Assembly: GCA_905372355.1 (NCBI GenBank)
Contig: CAJPOT010000001.1
Span: 171,998-235,997 of the forward strand
Length of the DNA: 64,000 bases
Reading direction: 5' to 3'
DNA from: an uncultured Selenomonas sp.
Lineage (GTDB): Bacteria; Bacillota; Negativicutes; Selenomonadales; Selenomonadaceae
A model generated the notes under the pieces. That model saw only the letters and a program-made list of their open reading frames with translations, had not been told where the DNA came from and did not search any database. Both the position numbers and the translations under genes were made by a program. Below, piece after piece: positions 1 through 7,715 of the stretch (position 1 is its first letter; each line of letters begins with the position of its first letter).

Positions 1-118
1 TGCGCCGTCGGCTCGCGTGCCGACCTCGGCCGGCCGACGATCCCTCCAAAGGCCAACAAGCTAGCAATGATGCGTTTTCTCAGCCTTTAATTGATAGCAG
101 ATACTGTCCGGTATACCC

Positions 119-147
119 TTGACAAATGGTAGGATAATCGGTATGAT
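119..147 (+). promoter_or_regulatory. Sigma-70-type promoter for the HMA/P-ATPase cluster
   Basis: TTGACA (119-124) and TATGAT (142-147) are separated by exactly 17 bp, about 80 bp before the first start codon of the cluster. A promoter of the same layout precedes the paralogous pair at 28 kb. In the first 118 bases I see only a short GC-rich inverted repeat (GTCGGC/GCCGAC near 6-23) and no gene. Confidence 0.8.
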
Positions 148-229
148 AGGAAAAGACGTTGACGCGAAGAAAGTGCCGAAGAAGCGGTCTTTCGAGTCGA
201 CACTTTTGAATTTTAGGAGGATGAATATT

Positions 230-448
230 ATGGGTACGATTTTCTCTAAGAGCGATTTCTGGATTGGTCTTGCTGTCGGTGCTGTCGCAGGCGTTTTTGG
301 CTATCGCTTCATGCAGGAGCGCGAGCAGCAGATGATGGCGATCCAGCAGGGTGCTCCTGCAGCGCAGGTGCCGCTTGCTGAGCTTCAGCGCCAGAAGGAA
401 GAGCTTGAGGACCTCATCGCTGCGCAGGAAGCCGGCGCGAACCAGTAA
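230..448 (+). CDS. Small membrane-anchored protein, first gene of the HMA/P-ATPase cluster
   Basis: A 72-residue protein of unknown function. The N-terminus carries one hydrophobic segment (FWIGLAVGAVAGVFGYRF, about residues 9-26), followed by a Gln-rich linker and an acidic amphipathic helix ending ELEDLIAAQEAGANQ. The start at 230 follows AGGAGG with a 9-nt gap; an in-frame ATG at 221 touches the Shine-Dalgarno and is unlikely. It is paralogous to 28071-28271 (same TM-linker-helix plan), and both copies lie directly upstream of an HMA-like gene. That fixed partnership suggests an accessory membrane anchor for the HMA-domain proteins (inference). It may belong to a small DUF family (possibly DUF6110), which I could not check. 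Confidence 0.75.
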   Translation: MGTIFSKSDFWIGLAVGAVAGVFGYRFMQEREQQMMAIQQGAPAAQVPLAELQRQKEELEDLIAAQEAGANQ

Positions 449-460
449 GGGAAACATAAG

Positions 461-517
461 AGGGGCTGCGACAGGCAAATGCTCGTATCGTCATGGCATA
501 TTGCGTGCGCAGCCCCT
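461..517 (+). terminator. Long hairpin between the first two cluster genes (terminator or attenuator)
   Basis: AGGGGCTGCG (461-470) pairs with CGCAGCCCCT (508-517), followed by TTTC and a T-rich stretch. The loop is long (37 nt) and contains a smaller ATGC/GCAT pairing. The position suggests partial termination, making the first small protein more abundant than the downstream genes (inference). Confidence 0.5.
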
Positions 518-561
518 TTCCTGTTTTGCTGTTGATAACGAATTGCATGAAGGAGGACGCT

Positions 562-1086
562 ATGGCAAAGATTCCTTTAGGCTTACCGCTGGCAGCGGCT
601 GCCGCAGGCACGGTCGTGACGCTCTTTGTTCCGGCGAAGCGTCTGCATATCGTCTGCGGCACGGCATGGGCGGCACTCTCGCTCGTTCACGCTTGGCAGT
701 ATCGCAAAAAGCTCGCGAAAGATCTTGCGATGCCGTTCGGCGCAAGTCTCAAGCAAAATGTGATGAAGAAGATTGACGAGGGGCTTCAGAAGCTTCCCCT
801 GCCGCCGACGAAGCTCGGCGCACTGATCGGCTCGATGCGTCCCGCCGCCTATGCGCCGGGCAGGATGCGCCTCTACAGCCGTTCACTCGTGGGAAACGAG
901 AAGCTTAGAGAGCAGATTCTTGCGTACTTCGCCGACTGTCCCGAGGTGGACAAGGTCGAGTGCAGTACGCTCACCGGCTCCGTGCTCATCACCTATGAGC
1001 CGGAATTTTTTGCTGAGAACGAAGAGCTTTCACAGATTGAAACGTATGTGAAGCATCATGTGCAGATGGCACAGGGGAGGAGTTAA
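562..1086 (+). CDS. HMA_2-like domain membrane protein
   Basis: A 174-residue protein. Residues 1-45 are hydrophobic (one or two membrane passes). Residues about 90-165 form an HMA-like ferredoxin fold with the motif APGRMRLYSRSLVG and the typical ending TGSVLITYEPE. No CxxC metal ligand is present, as in the HMA_2 class. The start at 562 follows AGGAGG by 5 nt. It lies between the small membrane protein and a Gly/Met-rich HMA protein in what looks like one transcription unit leading to the P-type ATPase. A role as a membrane-tethered partner or metallochaperone-like domain of that ATPase is inferred from context only. Confidence 0.75.
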   Translation: MAKIPLGLPLAAAAAGTVVTLFVPAKRLHIVCGTAWAALSLVHAWQYRKKLAKDLAMPFGASLKQNVMKKIDEGLQKLPLPPTKLGALIGSMRPAAYAPGRMRLYSRSLVGNEKLREQILAYFADCPEVDKVECSTLTGSVLITYEPEFFAENEELSQIETYVKHHVQMAQGRS

Positions 1087-1092
1087 ATCTTT

Positions 1093-1929
1093 ATGTCTTA
1101 TATGTCTGGTTTGATGATCGGCACGGCCCTTGTCCAAGGCCTCGGCAGCATGCTTTCGGGCGGCGCTTCTGCAGGCATGGGCGGCGGCATGGGCATGGGC
1201 AGGAGCGCGGGCATGAGCGGTCTTTTCGGCATGGCGTCCGGCATGGGGCGGGGCGGCATGGGCAGAAGTTCCGGCATGAGCGGACTCTTTAACATGATGC
1301 CGACGGGCATGGGCAGCGGCATGAGCAGCATGTTCGGTCAAGGCAGGGGACGCGGCAAGGGCATGGCGCAGGACGCGTCCGGCTCTGCAGCCGTGTCTGC
1401 ACCGGCAATGCCAGCTTTCGCGCTGAAGAGTGCCGTGCCCGGGCGCAGACGCTACTATGCGGCGGCCCTGCAGGGGAACGAGGAGCTGGCAAAGCTTCTG
1501 GAGAAGAACCTTGGCCGCATCGCCTTCATCGATTCCGTCAAGGCGTCGAGTGTTACGGGCAGTCTGCTCGTCTGCTATACGGGCGATGAGGGAGCTGTCG
1601 ATCGCCTGATGGCGGATCTTGGCAAGCGCGTCTTTGGTGCTACGGAGCATGCGGGTTTTAATCTGCCGCAGGGGCTTTCCGATTTGCTCCCTGCGGCAGG
1701 CGTCACTCAGCCGCTCGCTGAACTCGGTGCAAGCATCCGCCGCGCAGCAGGCGCGGCGAACGTATGGCTGCACGAGAAAACGCATGGCTGGCTCGATTTC
1801 CCGTCGGTATTCGCTCTCGGCTTCATCGTGCGCGGCTTGCGCAAGATCCTGCTCTATGAACAGCGGCCGTCGGGTCCTCAGATGCTTTGGTGGGCATTCT
1901 CGATCTTGAAAGGATGGAAGATGATATGA
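1093..1929 (+). CDS. Gly/Met-rich protein with HMA_2-like domain
   Basis: A 278-residue protein in three parts. Residues 1-100 are dominated by Gly and Met (repeats such as GGGMGMG and GMSGLF) with Ser/Arg. Residues about 115-180 are an HMA-like domain (AVPGRRRYYAAALQGNEEL, then VTGSLLVCYTG). The C-terminus (about 225-278) is amphipathic to hydrophobic. Its stop codon overlaps the ATPase start as ATGA, so the two are probably translationally coupled. Methionine-rich tracts in other proteins can bind Cu(I), so a metal-handling role for the N-terminus is possible, but Met/Gly-rich low-complexity sequence may equally be structural. Substrate is unknown. Confidence 0.75.
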   Translation: MSYMSGLMIGTALVQGLGSMLSGGASAGMGGGMGMGRSAGMSGLFGMASGMGRGGMGRSSGMSGLFNMMPTGMGSGMSSMFGQGRGRGKGMAQDASGSAAVSAPAMPAFALKSAVPGRRRYYAAALQGNEELAKLLEKNLGRIAFIDSVKASSVTGSLLVCYTGDEGAVDRLMADLGKRVFGATEHAGFNLPQGLSDLLPAAGVTQPLAELGASIRRAAGAANVWLHEKTHGWLDFPSVFALGFIVRGLRKILLYEQRPSGPQMLWWAFSILKGWKMI

Positions 1930-4016
1930 CGTATGGGACATGCTCGCTCCGCCTATCGGCGGATCTTGCTCAGGATAAGCGCGCCCTCTTGGGTGCACAG
2001 CTTCGAAGCATAAAGGGCGTCGTCGCCGCTTCGGTCGGCGACAAGGCGCTGACGGTTTGGTACAAGGAAGAATTGCCCCTCGCACTCGTGCGTCGGCTCG
2101 TCAAGCGCATGGAAGAAGAGTGCGCACCGAGCGATCCCGAGCTTGACATGGCGGGCTATCGGCGCGAAGCGATCTTCTCGCTCGCGAGCTTCGCGGGCAT
2201 GAAGGCGCTCGAAAAGCTCGCGCCTGAAGCCTTTGCGGGAATGAAGGTGTTTCGCAGCCTCCTCGTCTTGGCCATCGCGCGCAACTTCCTCAAGAACGGC
2301 GTCGTGGGCATGGTGAAAGAGCGCCGCCCGAACGCCGATACGCTGACGAGCACGGCGGTCATCGCCTCCGTGCTCGCAGGCAAGCCCGAATCGAGCCTCA
2401 CGCTGCTGACGCTGTCGAACGGCGCTGAGATGCTGACCGCCTACGCAGCGGAGCGCGCGAAGAAGCAGATTTCCGGCCTTCTGAACATGAACCAGCGCTT
2501 CGTCTGGCTCGTTGACGGCGGCGTCGAGCGCAAGGTCGCGGTCGAGTCCGTGCAGGTCGGCGACCGCATCGCGGCACATTCGGGCGAGATGATCTGCGTC
2601 GACGGCCGCGTCGTCAGCGGCAAGGCGTCCGTGAACCAGGCGTCGATCACGGGCGAGTCGAATCCCGCGATGAAGCGCGAGAAGTCGCCTGTCTACGCAG
2701 GCTCTGTCATCGAGGTCGGCGAGATCGTCATCGAGGTCGAGAAGACGGGCAAGGACACGTCGCTCGCGCACATCGTCCACCTCGTCGAAGAGGCGCAGTC
2801 GAGACGTGCGCCCGTGCAGAACTTCGCCGACAACATGGCGAACATGCTCGTGCCGATCTCGTTCCTCGGCGCGGCGATCGTCTACGGCGCGACGCGCGAT
2901 TGGCAGAGGGTGCTGAACCTCCTGTTCATCGACTTCTCGTGCGGCTTGAAGCTCTCGACAGCGACGGCGATTTCCGCTTCGATTGCGGCGGCGGCGAAGA
3001 AGGGCATCCTCGTCAAGGGCGGCAACTATATGGAAGCGCTCGCTAATACCGATACCGTCGTCCTCGACAAGACGGGCACGATCACGGTCGGCATCCCGCA
3101 GATTTCCTCCATCAAGACGGCGGAGGGCGTGACGGAGAAGGAGATGATCCTTCTGGCGGCATCGGCGGAGATGCACTCCGTGCATCCTCTGGCCGTCGCT
3201 ATTCAGAAGTACGTCAAGGACAACAACTGGGAAGTGCCGCAGCACCGCTCGTCGAAGACGATCGTCGCACGCGGCATGCAGGCGGTTGTGCCTGATTTTG
3301 ACGGCTTCAAGGGCGGCGACGTGATCGTCGGCAGCTACAAGTTCATGAAGGAGCGCGGCGTGCAGGGCGCGGGCGAGCTCGTCGTCGAGGACACGACGGA
3401 AAACTTCCTCTACATCGCGCGGAACGGCTCGCTCATGGGCATCATCGGCATCACCGATCCCGTGCGCCCGAAGATGAAAAAGACGCTGAACCAGATGCGC
3501 CGTTACGGCGTCGACGAGATCGTGATGCTCACGGGCGACTCGGAGAAGGTTGCCGATCATGTGGCACGTCAGATGGACATCGACTCCTACCATGCCGAGG
3601 TCTTGCCCGAAGACAAGGCGAACTACGTCATGAAGCTCAAGGAGCGCGGCGGCAGGGTCATGATGGTCGGCGACGGCATCAACGATGCGCCGGCGCTTGC
3701 CTTTGCCGACGTCGGCGTGACGCTCGGCGGCCGCCAGACGGACATCGCCGCCGAGTCGTCGGCGGTGACGATCCGCTCGGAAGATCCCGAAGGCCTCGTC
3801 GATGCTCTGCGTCTCGGCAAGCGCACGATGGGACTGATCCATCAGAATTTCCGCGCGACGATCCTCGTCAACTCGGGCGCCATGCTCATGGGCGCCTTGG
3901 GCATGATCAGCCCGCTGTGGGCGGCTGTCATCCACAACACGGCGACGCTCGCCGTCGTCTTAAACAGCGCGCGCATCCTCTCGACAGGCAAAAAGCCTGT
4001 AAGGCGCGTCGGCTGA
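1926..4016 (+). CDS. P1B-type heavy-metal translocating ATPase
   Basis: A 696-residue cation ATPase of the cytoplasmic membrane. Residues 1-70 are a degenerate HMA-like domain. The actuator motif TGES is at about 242, the phosphorylation site DKTGT begins at Asp381, an HP motif follows (HPLAVAI), and the hinge motif GDGIND is at 582-587. In the helix before the P-domain, the usual CPC/CPx metal motif is replaced by Ser338-Cys339-Gly340 (FSCGLKLSTATAI), so the substrate cannot be assigned as Cu, Zn or Cd by motif. The start at 1926 overlaps the previous stop (ATGA); upstream in-frame ATGs lack ribosome-binding sites. It is the last gene of the cluster, followed by a strong terminator. CtpC-like Mn/other-metal transporters are one alternative. 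Confidence 0.9.
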   Translation: MTYGTCSLRLSADLAQDKRALLGAQLRSIKGVVAASVGDKALTVWYKEELPLALVRRLVKRMEEECAPSDPELDMAGYRREAIFSLASFAGMKALEKLAPEAFAGMKVFRSLLVLAIARNFLKNGVVGMVKERRPNADTLTSTAVIASVLAGKPESSLTLLTLSNGAEMLTAYAAERAKKQISGLLNMNQRFVWLVDGGVERKVAVESVQVGDRIAAHSGEMICVDGRVVSGKASVNQASITGESNPAMKREKSPVYAGSVIEVGEIVIEVEKTGKDTSLAHIVHLVEEAQSRRAPVQNFADNMANMLVPISFLGAAIVYGATRDWQRVLNLLFIDFSCGLKLSTATAISASIAAAAKKGILVKGGNYMEALANTDTVVLDKTGTITVGIPQISSIKTAEGVTEKEMILLAASAEMHSVHPLAVAIQKYVKDNNWEVPQHRSSKTIVARGMQAVVPDFDGFKGGDVIVGSYKFMKERGVQGAGELVVEDTTENFLYIARNGSLMGIIGITDPVRPKMKKTLNQMRRYGVDEIVMLTGDSEKVADHVARQMDIDSYHAEVLPEDKANYVMKLKERGGRVMMVGDGINDAPALAFADVGVTLGGRQTDIAAESSAVTIRSEDPEGLVDALRLGKRTMGLIHQNFRATILVNSGAMLMGALGMISPLWAAVIHNTATLAVVLNSARILSTGKKPVRRVG

Positions 4017-4030
4017 AAGAAATGAATGAA

Positions 4031-4066
4031 AAAGGATGCCGTACGAAGGTGTGCGGCATCCTTTTT
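4031..4066 (+). terminator. Intrinsic terminator after the P-type ATPase
   Basis: AAAGGATGCCG (4031-4041) pairs with CGGCATCCTTT, then TTTCTTGTT. It also lies just past the stop of the convergent YafQ-like gene, and the A-run on the left arm would let it work in both directions. Confidence 0.85.
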
Positions 4067-4070
4067 CTTG

Positions 4071-4343
4071 TTAAAACAAATCACTATGCGTGCCAGTCCG
4101 AAGCAGTATCAATGTGTCCTTCTGTACTTGATAAATCAAAAGCCAGTCAGGTTGTATGTGGCATTCTCGCATGTTCTTATAGTTCCTTGAATTTGTCAGT
4201 CGATGATCGCGGTAAGATTCGGGCAAGGTCCGCCCGTTGCTCAAAAGTGCAATGACCGTTTCCAATTCTTTGGGATTGCAGCCGCGCTTCAGCGCCAACT
4301 TGTAGTCTCTCTTGAATTGACTTCCGAAATTGAGCTTACGCAT
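4071..4343 (-). CDS. YafQ/RelE-family mRNA interferase toxin
   Basis: A 90-residue basic protein. Recognisable family landmarks are FKRDYKLALKRG at the N-terminus, the central LPESYRDHRLTNS, the ECHIQPDWLLIYQ strand and the C-terminal LLRTGTHSDLF. The His residues and the terminal THSDLF match the YafQ branch of the RelE superfamily, which cleaves mRNA on the ribosome. The gene begins inside the 3' end of the antitoxin gene (8-nt overlap), the usual dinJ-yafQ order with antitoxin first. Length and motifs look intact, so the toxin is probably functional. Confidence 0.9.
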   Translation of the reverse strand: MRKLNFGSQFKRDYKLALKRGCNPKELETVIALLSNGRTLPESYRDHRLTNSRNYKNMRECHIQPDWLLIYQVQKDTLILLRTGTHSDLF

Positions 4344-4614
4344 TTAGCGCCGCCATAAGCTCGTCTACGCTTTCAAAAGGACCTTGCAGGTCGTCGCCCT
4401 TTTCCGCCGCTTCCATCGCGGCGTAGGTGATTTCATTCGGCTCGCACTCTTCATCCGTGTTCACTTCGAAAGGCAGTCCGTGGCAGCGCAAGGCTTGACG
4501 ATAAAAAATTCCTGTTGCAGTGCTCAAATCCATGCCGAGAGCCTTGAAAAGCTCAGCTGCCTGCGCTTTGAGTTCTGGTTCCATACGAAGCGTCATGGTT
4601 CCTTTATGCGCCAT
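4336..4614 (-). CDS. RelB/DinJ-family antitoxin
   Basis: A 92-residue protein. The N-terminal ribbon-helix-helix (GTMTLRMEPELKAQAAELFK, about 5-24) is followed by the characteristic DinJ phrase LGMDLSTATGIFYRQ and an acidic C-terminal toxin-wrapping tail. The start at 4614 has AAGGGG about 8 nt upstream; an upstream in-frame TTG at 4632 would place the Shine-Dalgarno inside the coding region. It would neutralise the downstream YafQ-like toxin and, by family knowledge, autorepress the operon. Confidence 0.9.
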   Translation of the reverse strand: MAHKGTMTLRMEPELKAQAAELFKALGMDLSTATGIFYRQALRCHGLPFEVNTDEECEPNEITYAAMEAAEKGDDLQGPFESVDELMAALNA

Positions 4615-4725
4615 TTGAAATACCCCTTTCAAAATGTTTGTTGACTTCTCTTCTAATTATATAAAATATATGGCTTCTACACAAGACCAAGACAAAAGTT
4701 ATACGAATCCCCCTTTATTATGGAC

Positions 4726-4754
4726 TTGACAATCATTCTCATCCCATTTATAAT
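4726..4754 (+). promoter_or_regulatory. Consensus sigma-70 promoter for the DUF2325 gene
   Basis: TTGACA (4726-4731), 17-bp spacer, TATAAT (4749-4754). A Fur-type box overlaps the -35 region and a second lies just downstream of the predicted start of transcription, so a strong promoter under iron repression is expected. Confidence 0.85.
4727..4741 (+). promoter_or_regulatory. Fur box 1 overlapping the -35 element
   Basis: TGACAAT-C-ATTCTCA matches the 7-1-7 Fur consensus TGATAAT-N-ATTATCA at 12 of 14 positions. Its overlap with the -35 hexamer is the classical arrangement for repression by Fe-Fur. Confidence 0.7.
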
Positions 4755-4771
4755 TATGTCATAAAGATGAG

Positions 4772-4786
4772 TGATATTCATATTCA
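4772..4786 (+). promoter_or_regulatory. Possible second Fur box
   Basis: TGATATT-C-ATATTCA is a 7-1-7 element with 11 of 14 matches to the Fur consensus, at about +12 relative to the predicted transcription start. It is weaker evidence than box 1 but fits a tandem operator. Confidence 0.5.
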
Positions 4787-4811
4787 AGGATAAAAGAAAG
4801 GGAGAGTGGTT

Positions 4812-5096
4812 ATGAGCAGTGTGGTGATTCTTGGGGGGAACGAGTGTATGGAGTGCCGTTATCGTGAGGCATGCAAGAGCTGCGGGTTCAAGGCGAAGGT
4901 TTTTCCGAAGATGTGTCGAGACCTCAGGAGGAAGATCGGCTCGCCTGACCTCATCATTCTTTTCACGAGCACGGCATCACACCAGCTTGCCATGCATGCG
5001 CAGGAAGAGGCGAAGAAGTGCAATGCGAAGATCGCTTTCTGCCACTCGGCAAGCATGGCGGCGTTGCAGAACGTCCTCGCTGAGCACTCAGCATGA
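4812..5096 (+). CDS. DUF2325-family small Cys-containing protein
   Basis: A 94-residue protein. It has a nucleotide-binding-like start (SSVVILGGNECMECRYREAC), then a Lys/Arg-rich helix and a strand ILFTSTASHQLAMHA, typical of DUF2325. The cysteine cluster (NECMECRYREACKSCG) is a plausible metal or redox site. The start at 4812 follows GGGAGAG; a GTG at 4806 lies inside that Shine-Dalgarno and is less likely. The Fur-box promoter and the feoAB operon downstream suggest expression under iron limitation (inference). The biochemical function of the family is unknown. Confidence 0.8.
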   Translation: MSSVVILGGNECMECRYREACKSCGFKAKVFPKMCRDLRRKIGSPDLIILFTSTASHQLAMHAQEEAKKCNAKIAFCHSASMAALQNVLAEHSA

Positions 5097-5322
5097 GGGC
5101 GGAACGCGTCATGGTGATGCGATGTCTTCCGTGATATTTTAACGAAAGCGCAGGAGCGTCGTCGGTCTCAAGGCGGAGCTTTTGGGGAGGCTACGCATTT
5201 GCATCCCTGCAGTATTTTTTACGGGAAGGGTGCAATTTCTTCGGCGGAACGTCCGCCCGCTGTTTGATTAAATGAGAATATTTATAAATTGATAGAAAAA
5301 GTTCAAATCGCGCCTTATTTCC

Positions 5323-5351
5323 TTGACAGCATGAGCTGGATAGAGTATTAT
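5323..5351 (+). promoter_or_regulatory. Promoter for feoA-feoB
   Basis: TTGACA (5323-5328), 17-bp spacer, TATTAT (5346-5351). The transcript would begin near 5358 and carry a leader of about 170 nt that contains repeat family 1 copy A. The preceding stretch 5097-5322 holds no gene that I can support. Confidence 0.7.
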
Positions 5352-5379
5352 TATCTCTGCCGATGAACTGGATTCAGTT

Positions 5380-5394
5380 TCATTGTCGTTCTCA
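5380..5394 (-). promoter_or_regulatory. Possible Fur-binding site in the feo leader
   Basis: On the minus strand, hexamers GAGAAC and GACAAT, followed by GAAACT, resemble tandem GATAAT units of a Fur operator, just downstream of the predicted feo transcription start. The match is partial. Confidence 0.4.
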
Positions 5395-5400
5395 TTTTTT

Positions 5401-5512
5401 ATGAAACCCCAAGCGATTGAGCCGTAGGCGTAGGTCGATTGGCTGAGTTTCACTAAGGGAGGCGTGCAATGTCCGCAACATGGACGTTTGTGCGTGCAGT
5501 TTGCTGTTTTAT
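5401..5512 (+). repeat. Dispersed repeat family 1, copy A (diverged), in the feoA leader
   Basis: This copy starts ATGAAACCCCAAGC and ends with the hairpin around TGTCCGCAACATGGACGTT and TGCGTGCAGTTT. The outer stem is GAAAC/GTTTC. The short peptide frame present in copies D-F is stopped after eight codons (MKPQAIEP). Its 3' end lies 18 nt before the feoA start codon. Confidence 0.8.
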
Positions 5513-5530
5513 TTAATGGAGGTAAGAAGC

Positions 5531-5770
5531 ATGACGTTGAAAGACGGAAAGACAGGAATGTCTCTTCGTGTCGACAAGGTGGGCGATTCGGAGCTCAAGC
5601 AGCGCCTGATGACGATGGGGCTGATCCCGGGCACGCGCATCAAGGTGCTGCCGTCGGCGCCGATGGGCGATCCGATGGCGATCGGGCTTCGCTCGTACAA
5701 TTTGGCGCTTCGCCGCGCCGATGCGGAGAAGATCGAAGTGACGGAAATCAAGGAAGGAGCGGGAGCCTGA
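5531..5770 (+). CDS. feoA: Ferrous iron transport protein A
   Basis: A 79-residue SH3-like FeoA protein: a short N-terminal segment (MTLKDGKTG), then KQRLMTMGLIPGTRIKVL, and the closing strand YNLALRRADAEKIEV. FeoA acts at the cytoplasmic face and supports Fe2+ uptake by FeoB. The start at 5531 follows GGAGG; an upstream in-frame ATG at 5480 lies inside the repeat hairpin and would add a non-homologous tail. The stop and the feoB start overlap as TGATG, so the two are translationally coupled. Confidence 0.92.
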   Translation: MTLKDGKTGMSLRVDKVGDSELKQRLMTMGLIPGTRIKVLPSAPMGDPMAIGLRSYNLALRRADAEKIEVTEIKEGAGA

Positions 5771-7671
5771 TGAGCACCATGAGTGTCGCCCTGACGGGCA
5801 ACCCGAACACGGGAAAATCGACCATATTCAACGAATTGACGGGTATGCGCCAGAAGATCGGTAACTGGCCGGGCGTTACCGTCGACAAGAAGATGGGCGT
5901 CGTCAACTACAAGGATCGCGTGATCACAGTCGTCGATCTGCCTGGCACCTACAGCATCAATGCGCGCTCGGCGGAAGAGCAGGTCGTCATCGACTACTTC
6001 AAGACGACGATGCCCGACCTCGCGGTTGATGTCATTGACTCCTCGAATATCGAGCGCAATCTCTTCCTCACAGTGCAGCTCCTCGAAGAGGGAATTCCTC
6101 TGCTCATCGACCTCAACATGCAGGACGAGGCGGAAAGAAAGGGCATTCGCATCAACATCCAGAAGCTCGAAGAGGCTCTGGGCATGCCTGTCGTGCAGAC
6201 AGTTGGCCGCAGCAAGAAGAGCATCCAGAAGCTCATCGAAATCTTCACGACGACCGTCATGTCGAACTACCGTCCGAGTGCGATGGTTGAAGAGCACAAG
6301 GCGAAGGCGACGGAACTCAAGAAGAGCGGCCTTTCCGCCGAAGAGCTGGACGAAAAGCTCATCGAGCTGCGCTATGATCTCATCGACAAGATCATGAAGA
6401 AGGCGGTTGTCGTCGGAAACGTCGGGCTGTCGACTTCGGAGAAGATCGACCGCGTGCTCGCGAACGGCGTCTTGGCGCTGCCTATTCTCCTCGGCATTCT
6501 CTACTTGGTGTTCTGTATCGCCTTCACGTGGATTGGTCAGCCGCTCGCAGATGCCGTCGGCGACTGGATCGGCGGACCGTTCACCGACTGGATCAAGGAC
6601 GCGATGGAATCTGCGGGCGTCGCCGAGTGGCTGAAATCGTTGATTGCAGACGGTATCGTCGCGGGTGTCGGCAACGTCATCAACTTCGTGCCGCTCATTT
6701 TCACACTGTTCTTCATGCTGTCCTTCCTCGACGGTACGGGATATATGGCGCGCGTCGCTTTCATCATGGATCCGATCATGCGCCGTGTCGGCCTCACGGG
6801 CAAGGGCATCATGCCGCTGATTGTCGGCTTCGGCTGCGGCGTGCCGGCCATCATGGGTGCGCGTGCGCTCGACTCGGAAAAGGACAGGCTCACGTCGATT
6901 CTCATCACGCCTTTTTTGACATGCTCGGCGAAGCTGCCGATCATGGCGCTCTTCGCTGCGATGTTCTTCCCTGAACATGCCGCGAATCTCGTATTCTCGA
7001 TGTACATCATCGGCATCGTCGTCGCCATCATCATGGCGAAGGTTCTGGGCATCACGGCGTTCAGGAGCCAGGGATCGACGTTCCTCCTCGAACTGCCGCC
7101 GTACCGCATGCCGGACATGAAGACGGTGCTCTTGGAAACTTGGGACAAGGGCAAGGGATACCTGATCAAAGCTGGTACGATCATCTTCGCAATGAGCGTA
7201 GCCATCTGGTTCTTGTCGAACTACAATGCGGACGGCGCTACGGATGAGATGAGCGAGTCCTTCCTCGCATCGATCGGCGGCGGTATGAGCCATCTCTTCG
7301 CGCTGCACGGCTTCGAGACTTGGGAGTCGGGCGCGGCCGTCGTCACGGGCATCATGGCGAAGGAGTCCGTCGTCTCGACGCTCGGTATCCTCTATGGCGT
7401 CGGCGATGTCTCGACCGAGGCAGAAGATGCCGCAGAGACGGCGACACAGTTCGCCGGCTCGATGGGTACGGCATTCACGGCAGCCTCGGCGCTCGCCTTC
7501 ATGGTATTCTCGCAGCTCTACACGCCGTGCATGACTTCGCTCGGCACGATCAAGAAGGAGACGGGCAAGTGGAGCTGGATGCTCTTCGCCGCTCTCTACA
7601 CCTTCGGCGTCGCCTGGGTCGTCTCACTTCTTGTCTACTGGGGAGCCTGCGCCTTCGGCATGAACGGCTAG
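5770..7671 (+). CDS. feoB: Ferrous iron transporter B
   Basis: A 633-residue membrane GTPase that imports Fe2+ across the cytoplasmic membrane. The G-domain shows G1 GNPNTGKST near residue 11, G2 in GVTVDKK, G3 DLPGTYS and a G4-like LNMQDEAE. A helical GDI region (about 170-220) leads to a membrane domain with two Gate motifs, including PLIVGFGCGVPAIMG and TCSAKLPIMALF. The protein is slightly shorter than E. coli FeoB but contains all core motifs. It is coupled to feoA and followed by a Cys-rich accessory peptide. Regulation by Fe-Fur is suggested by boxes upstream of the locus. Confidence 0.95.
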   Translation: MSTMSVALTGNPNTGKSTIFNELTGMRQKIGNWPGVTVDKKMGVVNYKDRVITVVDLPGTYSINARSAEEQVVIDYFKTTMPDLAVDVIDSSNIERNLFLTVQLLEEGIPLLIDLNMQDEAERKGIRINIQKLEEALGMPVVQTVGRSKKSIQKLIEIFTTTVMSNYRPSAMVEEHKAKATELKKSGLSAEELDEKLIELRYDLIDKIMKKAVVVGNVGLSTSEKIDRVLANGVLALPILLGILYLVFCIAFTWIGQPLADAVGDWIGGPFTDWIKDAMESAGVAEWLKSLIADGIVAGVGNVINFVPLIFTLFFMLSFLDGTGYMARVAFIMDPIMRRVGLTGKGIMPLIVGFGCGVPAIMGARALDSEKDRLTSILITPFLTCSAKLPIMALFAAMFFPEHAANLVFSMYIIGIVVAIIMAKVLGITAFRSQGSTFLLELPPYRMPDMKTVLLETWDKGKGYLIKAGTIIFAMSVAIWFLSNYNADGATDEMSESFLASIGGGMSHLFALHGFETWESGAAVVTGIMAKESVVSTLGILYGVGDVSTEAEDAAETATQFAGSMGTAFTAASALAFMVFSQLYTPCMTSLGTIKKETGKWSWMLFAALYTFGVAWVVSLLVYWGACAFGMNG

Positions 7672-7715
7672 GGAAGCCGTCCGTGCTTCGCTACTCCTGA
7701 AAGGAGATCTTTGCC

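Noticed and set aside
1098..1331. A Met/Pro-rich minus-strand reading frame
   Set aside because: It is the complement of the Gly/Met-rich coding region at 1093-1929. The plus-strand frame is supported by operon context and the ATGA overlap.
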